64,000 nucleotides of DNA from Girardinichthys multiradiatus (lineage: Eukaryota; Chordata; Actinopteri; Cyprinodontiformes; Goodeidae), in assembly GCF_021462225.1 (NCBI RefSeq), contig NC_061800.1:16724749-16788748 (forward strand), given 5' to 3'. The position numbers and the translations under genes were made by a program. The notes below the pieces were generated by a model, which saw nothing but the letters and a program-made list of their open reading frames with translations, was not told the DNA's origin and did no database searches. Shown here piece after piece: positions 12,370 to 32,999 of the stretch (positions are counted from its first letter, which is position 1; every line of letters starts with the position of its first letter).

Positions 12370-12860
12370 GTGGATCATTTCTGTTCAAACGCCTCTTGTG
12401 AGCGCCACTTCTATTGTGGGGAATGATGTCGCGGCACACGACCGGCGAGCGCAGATTTGCGTATTAACGAGGATTTAGGTCTATTAACGACAAAAGGCGC
12501 AGTTCATGGCACAGGGGAGCGAGGGAGAAAGAGTGAGTTCGACTTGTGCGTCAGCCTCTCACTGATGTACAAGCGGGCCTCGCTAATAAATGGAGAGACA
12601 TCACACCGAGTCATTAGAGAGCTGAGATATGAAGGTTTCACCGCGGCGGGCCGCTCAGGGCGACAGACCCTGGGGAGCGCGCTCCTCTACCCGGCCTTTT
12701 GTGTTGGACTGATGGACCACGCAGATAGCGTTAAGACCATTATGAGCTCCATCATTCCAATGAAAATCCTGGAAAATAGAGGGATTTTCTTTTTCACTGT
12801 TGGTGTTAATTCTTTTCCCCCACATTTGTTACCACAAAGGATTAAAGGGACATGCTGAAA
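12370..12860. promoter_or_regulatory. GC-richer block about 1 kb upstream of shox: candidate enhancer or noncoding first exon
   Basis: A sharp rise in GC and CpG content (GATGTCGCGGCACACG, CACCGCGGCGGGCCGC, GGGGAGCGCGCTCCTC) occurs inside AT-rich DNA. It sits about where a distal promoter or noncoding first exon of shox could lie. A 133-codon open frame here (12457-12858) has no recognisable domain and is probably chance. Confidence 0.35.
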
Positions 12861-13458
12861 AGAGATATGAAATTACAACAGATAAACAATAATTACGACA
12901 TTGTTCTAATGCCATGTAATTGTTGTGATTGTTTTTTTTAAGACTAAAAAATATATTTCACATACATTTTTGTCATTGTTGACATTATTTTATTGTAAGA
13001 CGTAGCGTAAAAGAAATGTTCTGACATCTGTTGACATCTTTAAAAATGCCAATGCTGTGATATTTCATTTCCTACTTATGTTTGTTATTCTTTTTGTCTC
13101 CACTTTCATTAAGTCTCTTCAGCCGATTGGAGGATGTTGATGGCTTTTATAAAAATAAATATAATTAATCACCTCAACAAAATCAAGCGGAAACTCCACA
13201 ATTCGCTGCGTTTGTATCTCACAATCACGTTAATTAAATTTTCTCTGAATTAATTCGACACAACAGCCATAACACACCCTCCTGCAGGAGTGAGGCACCG
13301 TGAGCATTTTAATGACCCCATAATTCAATTAACCGCCTCCATCAGTCCCATCATTGATTTGTGAGAGAAGAAGAAGGAAGGAAGGGGGGGTAAAAAAAAG
13401 CTGCTGAAAGTTGAATTCTGCAAAGTAGAGGCGGCCTGTAATTGCCCAAGACACAGAG
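12861..13458. promoter_or_regulatory. Upstream flank of the shox promoter, homeodomain-site rich
   Basis: AT-rich DNA with TAATTAAT and TTAATTAA-type cores around 13160-13260 and TCAATTAACCG near 13325. These are generic homeodomain binding cores; function is inferred. Confidence 0.3.
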
Positions 13459-13515
13459 ATCGGAGGGAAGAGTGGGTGTTGGTGGTGGTGGGGGGGCTGG
13501 GCTGAGGTGGCCGTG

Positions 13516-13523
13516 TATAAATA
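13516..13523 (+). promoter_or_regulatory. shox: TATA box of the proximal shox promoter
   Basis: TATAAATA lies 249 bp upstream of the start codon in a GC-richer, G-run-rich segment (about 13459-13515). A start site some 30 bp downstream (near 13546) would give a leader of about 220 nt without any upstream ATG. Human SHOX has an intragenic second promoter close to the start codon; this could be its counterpart. Equivalence is inferred. Confidence 0.6.
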
Positions 13524-13545
13524 GTGTAGCACTCAAATACACAGC

Positions 13546-13764
13546 CACAACAGCAGGAGTGATCTCACCTCCTCTCCACCCCTTCTATCCTGTCGCCGCT
13601 GTCAGCCTCCACAGAAAAAGAGCGCAGAGCCGTCAGCAGCAGCAGCAGCGGCTGTGCAAAAAGAACACTTAGCGTTTTCACGGTGGATATTTCACCCCCT
13701 GAAAAAGCAAGAAAAAAAAAACAACAACAAGAGGACCACTACTGAGCGACAGAGGCGAGCAACC
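13546..13764 (+). other. shox: Inferred shox 5' untranslated leader
   Basis: The leader inferred from the TATA box is pyrimidine-rich at first, contains a short CAG run (about 13638-13650) and an A/CAA-rich stretch (about 13710-13730), and has no ATG before the start codon. This differs from the upstream-AUG-laden leader known for the distal human SHOX promoter. A further noncoding first exon may exist upstream but cannot be placed without transcript data. Confidence 0.45.
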
Positions 13765-22268
<8,504 letters not shown>

Positions 22269-24545
22269 CCCCACCAGGCTGCCCCTCTGCTCGCCTGATG
22301 CCCATAATCGCCTCTCACACAAGACTGGGCCTGTGAAACTGGGCCGTGACACTCACAGCTAAAACTAAACTAAACAAAAACACTGAGTGAGAATGAAAGA
22401 GAGGAACACATAGAGAGAGAAGGGGGAGAGGGAGTGTGTGTGGGAGAGGAGGAGGAAGGTGGGAGGGGAGGGAACAGTGGAGGAAGAAAATAAAGCAGGA
22501 GGAGGAGGGAAAATTGTCACAAAACCAGCTGCCAAAACAAACCACTTGTAGAGAACGGTAATTAAATACCAGTGAAATCACCTTTTACTTTTCGCCCAAC
22601 AGGCAGGACTTCTGCGGGGCCAGTGGCTCAGTCCACTCCAGGCACAGATCACATCCCAAGGACCGTACAAACACATGTGGATGTCTGTCTGAGGGCCAGG
22701 CCGGGGCCCCCCGTCAGACCAGAGGACGTTAGAACAAAGCAAACTGGCAGGGTCGAGAGCAGAGACTCACTGCCGCTGGCTGCCATCCCTTTGACATTCA
22801 GAGGGGTTGAGCTTTTTCTTTTTTGGGGTGGGGAGGGGGGGCAGGCCCACACATCACCTCACCAACGCTTTGGAATAGCTTTCACCTTTCCACCTTGCTC
22901 AGTAGTTTAAAGAAGAAAAAGAAAAGGCCATATTTGTCTCCAACCACTGTGTTTGCTGCTGCTGCAGAGTGCATGAGCTCTAAATGGACCACTCTGAGAC
23001 CGGTCCCACATCTCCCACCTGACGCAACTTCTCAACAGCTGTTTTTAACACTGCCATTCAGCAACCCTATCAAAGTCAAAGGTCTCCATCCCAACCCAAC
23101 AACTCTGTTCTTGTGGACTTGTGCTGTAACAAAATAAACAGTTTTCTAGATTTTGCTTTGCTTTGGGAGGGGAAGAGACATTTTTGTGCGATGCTGGACT
23201 TGTGACGGCCAGACTCGGGTTGAATTCCTCCTCACAGCGTGCTCTCTCTGTCTTTATTTCCTTCTTGTTGTGTTGTATCTTGGGTAAAAGAAGTGACGAT
23301 AGCCTTTGCACTTCAGGTCATGTAAGAGGGTGTTTACAAATGGCACTACAAGCAGATACTACTTTACTAATTAAAGAGGGAGGGGAGGGAGGGTTTTGAT
23401 ATCATCATGATAAGTATAGGGTATAACGGGGATTTCTTTTTGTTTTTTGCTTTTGTAATTCTAGAAAATATGAAGAAAGCATCAGTCAAACTGAAATGGA
23501 GTTGTGTGCAGTTTAAGTGCAATACTGTAAATAGCAAAAAAAAGTTAAAACATCTAACAGTTAATCCTCGATGATAAAGAAGCTCTTTTTTGTTTTGGTT
23601 GTTTTCCATGCACTGTTGGAAAGTTTTTTTTTTTATGGCAGTGCGTGTTTTATTTCAATCAAATAAAATCAATCAGGTGCCATATCCCACATAACCCTCA
23701 CGTATTCAGACATTTTGTTTCAATAGGGCACATCTGTCTGGGAAGACATGAGCACAGTTTTCGGATGCTGCAGAAACAAGAAACAAAATCTAACATAGCT
23801 TAAGATTTTGGACATTTTGAAAATAACAAATCAGACCTGCAACTTAAAGCAGGTAGTTGTTTTCAGTATAATTTGCCTGATTTTGCATGTATTAAGTGAC
23901 TTTTTATCAGTCCTTCCCAGTTATCTGAGACTGTGTTTCATTGTTTTAAACAAGGCATTTAAACTAAATTCAAAGATTATTTTCAAAAATATTCAAACAC
24001 TGCAGCACTAAATATGTAGATCATTTTCAGGTCTATGTATACCTCCAAATATTTTCTATGTGACCAGACCTCCATTTACAAATGTTTATCTATGTCTCCA
24101 TTTTAAATTAAACCTATGGGTGTTTTATTTTATTTATTATTTTTGTCTGAAAGTTTTATGGAAAGATGAAATAGCTGAACTACAAGTGTACATTTTTACA
24201 TGGCTTTGCATTTATTTTTGTATGTTTTTTAAGTGTTGAATTTGAATTAGGAGGTGTGGCCGTAGTGCATCGTTTGCCTATAAAAAAAGTAAAAAGTGTA
24301 AAAAAAAAAAAAAAAGGGTAATGTAGCGTGTCTGAGTTTACAAAGATTTCAGGGATGGTTGAACAAAACAATTCTCCATGGAATTCGTTGTACCCATTCA
24401 AATTATATTCATTTCAACTGCAAGCATGCCTATACATGAATCATCGTACAGCTGTTTTTGTTTCCACTCCTTTTTGATTTACAAAAATATGAATGTACAT
24501 CTTGTACGAGTAAAATATCAATAAAGCTATAAATATTTGTACTTG
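22269..24545 (+). other. shox: shox 3' untranslated region
   Basis: About 2.25 kb of non-repetitive sequence follows the stop codon up to a canonical poly(A) signal. Earlier AATAAA hexamers at about 23133 and 23662 could give shorter messages. It is AT-rich towards its end with several T and A runs. No open frame here resembles a known protein. Confidence 0.6.
24520..24525 (+). terminator. shox: Poly(A) signal AATAAA, likely the distal end of shox
   Basis: The hexamer lies 2,252 bp after the stop codon, in a T/G-rich setting (TATTTGTACTTGAG follows), as expected near a cleavage site. It is the last good hexamer before sequence that no longer looks like a 3' UTR. Cleavage would be near 24540. 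Confidence 0.5.
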
Positions 24546-25479
24546 AGTTTTGAAATATCTTTTATTGCTGAGAGATATCTAGTTTGATGGAAAGAAATGT
24601 GTTGTAAGTAGAGGTCAACCAGACCTTTCTTGCCCAATACCTATCTGTCAATTCGAATTTTTACCTCTTCCCAATTGCTTTTGTTTTTGTTCTTTGATAG
24701 ATGTAGCAGTTTTAAATTCAACAGAAAACGAAGGAATTATACAATTTCTCTCATTAAAGCAAACCTATGTCCCTATCTTATTTTATGTACACTCAAAAAA
24801 GTGCGACAGTAAATGCTGTGGGTGCAGTTATAGCCCAAAACTTGTACGAGTTCTTCATTTTCATATTTAATGAATTAGAAGAAACAAATTCAGATTTTTC
24901 AGTATGAAATGTATCAAGGGAAAAATGTCAGTTTCCGACCTTCACTGATTGATTGGTGAATCTCTAGTTGTGGCCAACATGATAAGCCCTGTATATTTAT
25001 TAGAAAGTCTGCTAATCACATTTTTCAGAAGCGGCTATTCAAAAAAGTCTTGGATTTTCTTCTTTCTCTGCGATTTTTTCAGCAAATTCTTTCTCACTGT
25101 CCCTGTGCCAACCTCTAGGGAATCTTTGCAACTGTTGCAACCTGAGGATCAATATCAATATCAGCCAACAGTTGACTGTAATGTAGGATCTGTTTGAGCA
25201 GACCAGGCTCAATGCATTCACTCCACGACACGTCGGCAGAGCAAATGAAGCATCCATGAAGTCCACATGCAACCTGAGTCCCACTGTTTGTCAAGCTGAC
25301 GCAGAAAGATATTGTGTAGAAAATGTGGCCGTAATGTCATCAGTAAAAGATACGATGGTTGTAGTTGGGTAGGGAAGTCTGTGAGTATGGATCCTAATAG
25401 ATGGAATCTCACGTGCCTGCTGAAGGGAAATATTTCAGTTTTGCTTTGATGGCAGCGATTTGTTTGAAAAGTTCATGAA
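24546..25479. other. Downstream flank of shox, no feature recognised
   Basis: AT-rich unique sequence. The open frames here are short and resemble nothing. Confidence 0.4.
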
Positions 25480-26065
25480 CTGCAGTACGTTGACGTTTGT
25501 ACGCCCCAGCCACTTGTTCTACCTTCACATACTAAATTCTGCCCATCTATTATAGTTGGCCTCTGATTTTTAAGTGTATTAACTTCCTCTAGGAGCCTAA
25601 TTCCAGATGTGTGTGTGGGTGTGTTTCTGTGTGTACAAAGTAATTACTCTCCATGCTATAGTGGCTTATTGTTTGAAGCTTGTACACAGAATTAGCCCAA
25701 ATGGCGTTCTGTTGAGTGTGGTACCCCCAACAAGGTTGCTGCGCCTTTAATTTGTACCTCTGTGCTCATACATCAAGATTGAGTGATATAGTCGCAGACT
25801 GATGGCTCTGTATTTTCCCGCTGACCCCTCTGGTTGAGGCCTGGTCTGGAAATAACAGCATCCTTTTATGTGTACTAATAATTAGCAAGGCACACACAGC
25901 CATCCATCAGCCGCCAATGAGCCATGTGGCTGCTTTGTCAACATGCTCAGGCACATAAAGCTATTTATGTTGGCCACAAGTAACAAATACACAATAATAT
26001 ATTAATAGTGAGCGGCTGGTGAGAGTGTGTGAGACAGAGAGAGTGATCTTGGGGCCATTTAATGG
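25480..26065. promoter_or_regulatory. Candidate downstream regulatory block, 1-1.5 kb past shox
   Basis: A less AT-rich, non-repetitive stretch contains CTAATAATTAGCAAGG, GCCGCCAATGAGCCATG and CATAAAGCTATTTATG. Human SHOX is controlled by distal enhancers on both sides, which makes this a plausible place for one. No direct proof in the sequence. Confidence 0.35.
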
Positions 26066-26149
26066 GTGAGTGTGCTTAATTTTATTTTTAAATCTGGTTT
26101 TGCTGATGAGCTCCAGCTTTATGTTTCCAAATGTGTTTCCTTCATTAAA

Positions 26150-28632
26150 GTGCGTTGGTAAACTATTTATACCCTTTGAGCTTTTTCCTCATTTTTTCAC
26201 ATTACAACAAACCTCAGTGTGTTTTACTGGGATTTCATGTGATAGACCAACTCAAAGTAGTGCCCATCCACAATTGTGAACAGGGTCGAAGATAATAGTT
26301 TTGCACAGTTTTTAAGAATGATAATCTGAAAAGTCTGAAGTGCATATATTCAACTCATTTTAATCTGATACCCCTAAATAAAATCAGGTGCAACAAATTG
26401 CCTTAGAAGGTATCTAATTGGTAAATAAAATTGACCAGCGTCTAATTTCATCTGAGTATAAATACGGTTGTTCTGTGAAGGCGTCAAATGTTTGTTAGAG
26501 ATCATTTGTGATCAATCAGCATCATGAGGACCAAGGAATATAGCAGAGACATCAAGGATAAAGCTGTGAGTAATTTAAAGCAGAGTTAGGTTTTAAAACA
26601 GTATCTCAATCTTTTGACCTCTCACTGAGCACTGTTCAGTTTATTACACAAAAATGGAAAGAATATGACACAGCATTTGTCTAAAGGGGCCCCTGGTAAG
26701 TTGCAGAGCTTCACAGCTCAGGTGGGAGGATCTGTCAACAGTACTCTACAAATCTGAACTTTATCAAAAAGTGTCAAGAAAAAAGCTGTTGTTAAGATTA
26801 AGACATAAGAAGTCCTATTTAAACATTACTCTCTTTCCTACATGGTAAATATGTATAAACAGGTGCTGTGATCAGATAAGACTAGGATTAAATGAGACTA
26901 ATACTAAGATTAAATCTTCGGCCTGCACGCAAAAAGCTATGCTTGGCAGAAAGCTAACACTGCACAAGAGGTCAGCTGACAGTCAAGATAATCTTACATG
27001 TCCCCGATGGTTTTCTGTTACAAATAGAAAGTTTATGAATATTTACCATTTAAAGACATGATTCCTACTGAATTCTAACTCTTCTAACTCTTTCCATATC
27101 TACCTCTCGTCTTTTCTTCCCCCCCCCACTATCCGCTCCATGATTTGGATTTTTTTGTCTTTCTCCTTAGAACAGGTTCTAGATAATATTACCATAGAAA
27201 CCTAACGGTGATACAAATACCCCAAATTAATAAGTTATTCAATGTGTGAAAATTTGAATAAAATTGAAATTCATATATCAAAAACAATTCAATATTTTTT
27301 TTCTGTATTTTAAAGATCTCGTTTTATTACTCAATAAGATAATGAAATCTGTTATTCTAATAAAAATTTGAATCAAATATATGGTAAAATCATACATAGA
27401 AATATAAATTTTTTAAAAACTTATTCTGCTTCCTATGCAAACTACATCATGAAATAATTTAAGCTGCTGCCAAAGAAAAACCCTAGCATCTGATTGGTTA
27501 AACTGCACAGAAACTAAGTGCAGACCAATCACCTTTCCTACAGTCAGGTTATTCCATGTATAAATATCAATTTTGGGACTTTTTAATTTATTGAATTCTG
27601 GCATTCAATACTACTGGTTGTTTCAAATCAATCATGTTTTAGGAAGGAGGTTAGACTTGGAGGTCCACCTTAAACATGGGCCGACCCTCCCTTTAGCAGT
27701 TGAGGTTCTACAGCAGTGTCATTTCATTCACAGCTGCTCACTTCCAGCCACATATCCGATGTGCAGGACCTGCGGTGAGGACGCGCCTGGTGGTTTCATC
27801 AGTTCAGAGCAAGTAATTTAACCCTTAATGTTTCCCAGCCTCCAAACGTTACCTGTCAGTCGTGTTCTGATTCCGCTAACAAGAATATGCAACAGGTCAC
27901 CTGTAGCGTCCCACGCATTTAATGTTAGAGCAAACTGATAAATCAAAGTGAGAAGTTGTGTCAGCGACCAAACCATCTTTGTGTTTGCAATGGGGGAGTT
28001 TGAAAAAACCAAAAACCAAAAAAACATAATTTGATGGTTGGAGGGACAAGTGCTGGGACACCCCTCCACCACTGGCCTGGGACTGCTGACCCAGTTTTCC
28101 CTAATTATCAGCAGCCGTGCTGCACATCACACCATACCCACTGTGAAACTTGGTGGTGGCAACATAATGCTGTGGAGATGCTTTTCTTCAACAATGATAG
28201 GGACAACCTGTCCAGCAAGACAACCCTAAACACACAGCCACAGCTACAATGGAATGGTTTAGAGCACAGGATATTCTTGTATTATAATAGTCCAGTCAAT
28301 GTCCAGACCTAAATTCAACTCACAATCTACAGCAAGACATGAAAATTGCTGTTCATAGATGCTCTTTATCCAATCTATCTGAGCTTCAATTATCTGGCAA
28401 AGAAGAATGGGAAAACAATTCAGTCCACAGATGTAAAAAACTGTTTGTATACACTTTCAGATTTTTGTTTGTAAAAAAGTTGAAAAACAGGCATAATTTT
28501 CCTTCTATGTCACAATTCTGCAGTACATTTTCTTGGTCTATCATCTAAAATGCCAATAAAGTACATTTAAGTTTGTGGGTGCAGTGTGACAAATTGTGAA
28601 AAAAAGTATGAATACTTCAACACAGCACTGTA
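26150..28632 (+). mobile_element. Old Tc1-like transposon remnant with a non-Tc1 interior
   Basis: The left end at about 26150-26280 and the right end at about 28500-28632 (CTTGGTCTATCATCT, GTATGAATACTTCAAC) are Tc1 termini. Traces of transposase persist at 26524 (MRTKEYSRDIKDKAV), at 28130-28200 (HTIPTVKLGGGNIMLW) and at 28245-28440 (C-terminal part). About 26800-28000 does not look like Tc1 and is probably a later insertion or replacement. No intact frame. Confidence 0.75.
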
Positions 28633-28769
28633 AGATTAGAGAGCGATTGATGACTTCATGTTTTGGCATAAAAGAACACAGTAATTTCCACTGCCTGTTT
28701 TGATCTCCAAATTATGCTGCTGATCTGATTTTCCTTTTTTTTCTCCCCCGATTTTCCTTTTCTTGTCGG

Positions 28770-29290
28770 TCTGCTTGCTTTGGGAAAGCAGTCTGAGCCA
28801 GGCTACGCTACTCTAGCCTATCAGAGGTCAAGTGCTCAGAGGTCACGTGAAAATAGTTTTTATCACATTTCATTCTCATAATCCTCTTTGAAACGTCAGA
28901 CACAACTATGATCAGATGGAATGTGGCCTGCTGTAGCCTCGGCGTAAACCTCTTGGAGGCACTGGTAATTGTGTGAAATGACAGGGCTCACTGGCCGGTA
29001 ACGTCGGCGTATATTTAGCTCAAAGATGTGAAGTTGAAGCTATTGTCATACTATATCACAATAACATGGATGGCTACATGCAACATCTCTGAAACTAAGA
29101 GCCTGAGAGTTCTCCGTGAAACAACTTTGTGGTTTTTAAATCCCCGGGTAAATCCTGCTCTGGCAGTTTCACTTGTAGCTTGAAGTGAAGCCACCCAGAG
29201 AAACCTCAGCTGAAAACAATCGAGCTGAAGTGCTGAAGTCACTCCAGTCGGCCACGGATCAAAGGCCTCCTTTCATCCCAGTTTGTTTGG
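28770..29290. promoter_or_regulatory. Candidate regulatory block
   Basis: Non-repetitive, less AT-rich DNA with two near-repeats of AGAGGTCA spaced about 17 bp apart (AGAGGTCAAGTG and AGAGGTCACGTG), GGCCGGTAACGTCGG and GGTAATTGTGTG. AGGTCA is the nuclear-receptor half-site core and CACGTG an E-box. Confidence 0.35.
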
Positions 29291-30344
29291 GTTAGACTTT
29301 GGTTTGCTTTGTTGGCTAATGCTCATAAATGTATCTGGAGTCATCAACAGTGCAAACTTATATTAAAACTAACATTTTAAGTCTGAGTCAACACTGTCTT
29401 TCTGCAATGAAACTGGAAAGCATCAAGAACCTAGAATTCAAAAATAGAAGGAAAAAAGCCCAAACAGCAAGACATTAGTTCACATACCATTCAGCTGTTT
29501 ATGTTACAATCATTAGCCATTTAATTTTAGTTCACAAATTAGGCATTTGTTGTTGTAATCCAAGTATTGTAAAAGCACCAAATGCATTTAAATGTCCATC
29601 TAAAATGAAATCTTAATATGGCAGGACTATCAAACATTTGATACTTTTTGTTAAGGTTTTAACTATGGAAGGAATTTTAGTTTAATCTTGACATTACTGA
29701 CATTAATCATTGCTATTTGCTAAAACATAAGAGATGATATCGTTAATTGGCTTTCATCCAGTCCAGGAATCTAGTGACATTGAAGACTTTTAGTTTAAAG
29801 ACAAAGTCAAATGGCAGCCTGTTTAGTTATATCAATATATTCTGAAAAAGTTTGAAATCATCCCTCATTTCTTCATATTTTGTTTTCAAGGAGTGAGACT
29901 TTGTTTTATCATAATATTGATCAATAGTTCTTTTGACTGTCTTAAGAAGTTTTTTCTTCAGACTCTGGATGACTTTCTTTCTTCCCATTTCAGTCCATTT
30001 CATACCTGAGTATTTTTAGAGGAATGCCTTTTGATGTTAAACCTTTTGTAAATGAGCCAAGTTGCCCCCATTTTTATACTCAGTCCAAATTTCTTCCATT
30101 TCATACCTATAAACACGCTATTTTGTACTCATATACTTAACTGTTGCATATTATTTTATTTATCTTAGTGCGTATAGCTGCTGTGCTGTGTCCACATTTG
30201 TTCTATTTTTGTTATTTTTATCACACTTAAATGTTTCAGATTGCCAAATAAACTGTAATATCAGATAGAAATCACCTGAGTAAATGCAAAATATATGATT
30301 ATTTCATTTATGAAAGGAAGGTAAAAACCAACTTGACTGAAATG
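29291..30344. other. AT-rich spacer, no feature recognised
   Basis: Low-complexity AT-rich sequence. No frame or repeat family that I can name. Confidence 0.4.
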
Positions 30345-30639
30345 TCTCCTGCAAAAGTATTCAGACCCTTTTTAATATTTTATCATGTTACAGTCACATC
30401 TTCAATGAATTTTATTGGGATTTTATAGGGATTTTATGTGTATCACATACAATCGGGAACATAATTGTAAAGTGGAAAGAAAATTATACACAATTTATTG
30501 TTTTAGTTATTTTTTTTTTTTCACAAATTACAATGTGAAAAGTATGTTTTTTTGTTGTCATAGAGTTTGGGGAACAAACAGCATTATGAAGATCAACCAT
30601 CACACCAGTCAGGTCAGGGCTAAAGATGCGGAGCTGGAA

Positions 30640-31010
30640 TTTAGCCAATCCAACTACATTCAAAAAATATTAAAACATTTAAAATAAATGAGCAAAACAT
30701 TAGAGTTTAAAACAAATAACATGATTAAAAATAAAAATAAAACCTAAGTAAATGTCACAACAAGAAAAAGACAATAAACAACTTATACTGGGTCAAAAGC
30801 CAAAGAGAAGAGTTGGGTATAAGAGCAGGTTTAGAAATGGCAAGTGAAGAGGCTTTTCTAATTTGCAGCGGCAAATATTCCAAAAGTTGGGAGCTGCAAT
30901 GGCAAAAGCCCAATCTCCCCTGAGCTTCCACTGTGTCCTTGGCACCTCCAGCAATAGCTGGTCAGCTGATATGAGTGACCGAGAAGGGGAGTGCAGCTGC
31001 AGTAGCTCTG
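30640..31010. repeat. Unidentified repeat-like insert in the old Tc1
   Basis: This stretch separates two adjacent pieces of Tc1 transposase, so it was inserted. Its GC-richer half (30880-31010; AATCTCCCCTGAGCTTCC, AGCTGGTCAGCTGAT) has the texture of a retroelement 3' end. I cannot assign it to a family. Confidence 0.35.
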
Positions 31011-31076
31011 AGAGGTGACAGGGGATTTCAAACAGGATTAGGTTATAAAACAGTATCCCAAGTTTTGAACGTCTTA

Positions 31077-32712
31077 TACCACTATTCCACACAGAGCATG
31101 AATACTACAAATTGCCAAGAATTGCTACATTTTACGATTTGTGAGGATTCTTGGAATTTTGCTAATTTTCTGTTCCAATTTGTGATGCCCTAAGATTCAG
31201 TTATAACACTGTTATGATAGATAAAGATGAATTGTGAGATTTGGCGTGATCGAAAAAAAATATTGTCAAGAATTCAGTTACAGAATCTGTTACGAATACT
31301 GCATGAACATTAGGAATCAGTTAACAATATGCATAACAAGTGCATCAAAGAATCAGACGCGATTAAATATGAATTTGTTACTATGTTTGACAGTTTGTGG
31401 GATTTTCCATCAAGGTGTAAAAAAAGGTCCTCTACCCTGCTTTGGCATCAGTTCCAAAGTGGATGCTCAATGCAGAGCAGCTTTACTATTGCCCCTGAAA
31501 CAGGAGCATCCTCACTAGCTGCTGATAGCTAGAAGAAGACTGCTTCGAAGAGGAAGAAGGAGATCCCCCAGGTGGTGGCTTAGACCGTGACTGACATCAG
31601 CAAGAAGGCTAGAATATGGTCACTACAATAGACTGATGCAAGAGCTCAGGGTAAAATTCAATTCAATTCAGTTTTATTTATATATCGCCAATTCACAACA
31701 CATGTTGTCTCAAGGCACTTCACAACAGTCAGGTTCATACATTCCAATTAATCGTAATCATTGAACAGTTCAGTCGGAGTTAGCTTTTTATTCAAATTGG
31801 ATAAAAAAGTTTTTCTATCTAAGGAAACCCAGCAGATTGCATCCAGTCAGTGACTTGCAGCATTCCCTCCTCCCGGATAAGCATGTAGAGACAGTGGACA
31901 GTCACTGGCGTTGACTTTGCAGCAATCCCTCGTACTGAGCATGCATGTAGCGACAGTGGAGAGGAAATACTCCCTTTTAACAGGAAGAAACCTCCAGCAG
32001 AACCAGGCTCAGTGTGAGCAGCCATCTGCCACGACCGACTGGGGGTTTGAGAGAACAGAGCAGAGACACAAAAAGAACACAGAAGCACTGATCCAGGAGT
32101 ACTTTCTATGGGAAGGAAAAGTAAATGTTAATGGACGTAGCTCCTTTAGTCGTTTCACCTAGAAAGAAAGAACAGATAAACTCTGAGCCAGTTTTCAAGG
32201 TTAGAGTCTGAAAGAGAGCACATATAATTAGTTACAGTAAAAGCTCAGTCAATTTCCATGTCTAGGAGAGAGAAAGGGTTAAACACTAAAAGACAGGGCT
32301 ATGTGGATCATCGATAGAGGTGAGCATTAAGTTGTTGTCAGCAGAAGCTCGGATGATTCCCCTCTCCAGAAAGGTGTCACAGGTAGACACAGATGAGAAT
32401 GCCTTTGTTTTGTGGTCAAGACCCTACTATACCAATCCCCAATTGAGTTAAGAATACGTAGGAATGCCTAATCGATTAGGAATTAGTTATGATTGCTAAA
32501 AATGAACTACAAATTTGTTAATAATTAACCGATGTTTTTGAACAGCTCAGAAACTTTGCCACAAATTCCAGATGGCTCAAGAATTGCAAGAACTAAGAAT
32601 GAAATATAAATCAGTTACGAATTCAGGAACTTTGTACGATTCAACTAAGAACCCTAAAATGTTGCAATTCTTGGCGATTCATATTATTTTTGGTCCGTGT
32701 AGAATAGGGACA
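31077..32712. mobile_element. TIR DNA transposon of unassigned family, flanked by TTA
   Basis: The left end (31077 to about 31135) and right end (about 32650-32712) are imperfect inverted repeats of about 58 bp; GCCAAGAATTGC is present on the left and its exact complement on the right. Both are flanked by TTA (31074-31076 and 32713-32715), a 3-bp target duplication of PIF/Harbinger style. It splits a Tc1 transposase remnant, which independently fixes its borders. Internal subterminal motifs such as GAATTCAGTTAC recur. No transposase frame, so non-autonomous. Confidence 0.55.
31655..32393 (-). mobile_element. L2-type LINE 3' end, inverted, nested in the TIR element
   Basis: It starts with the complement of the tail (ATTCAATTCAATTCAG) and continues with the complement of the same 3' untranslated blocks seen at 4070-4817 and 50900-51645. 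It is strongly 5'-truncated, as is usual for LINE insertions. Open frames in it (31819-32088 minus, 31911-32162 plus) are repeat-derived. Confidence 0.88.
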
Positions 32713-32999
32713 TTACAGAGCATTGGTCAGAAAAGTAGCTAAGAGGCCCATAGTAACTTTGGAGTAGCTGCAGAGATCACGGCTCAGGTGGGAATATTGC
32801 TTGACATAAAAACTATAAGTTGTGCATTCTACAAATGTGGCCTTTGTGGAAGATTGGCAAGCAGAAACCCATTGTTGAAAGAAAGCCATAAGAATTCCTG
32901 ACACATGGTAGAAGATGCAAAATACTATACAGTCATCTTGTTATAATCTACATTACAATACTTTTGTGATTTGCTTTTTTTTGGTATTACATGTATGTA

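Noticed and set aside
12457..12858. 133-codon open frame upstream of shox
   Set aside because: No recognisable domain, no splice or promoter context. The open frame is expected in a GC-richer block of this size.
13654..13764. Possible N-terminal extension of Shox in the same frame
   Set aside because: The frame is open but has no ATG, and the predicted residues are Lys/Asn/Gln-rich without similarity to SHOX. The ATG at 13765 matches the family exactly.
31819..32088. Small open frame with strong similarity to frames at 4380-4622 and near 51200
   Set aside because: The shared peptide comes from the 3' untranslated region of the repeated L2-type LINE, not from a gene family.
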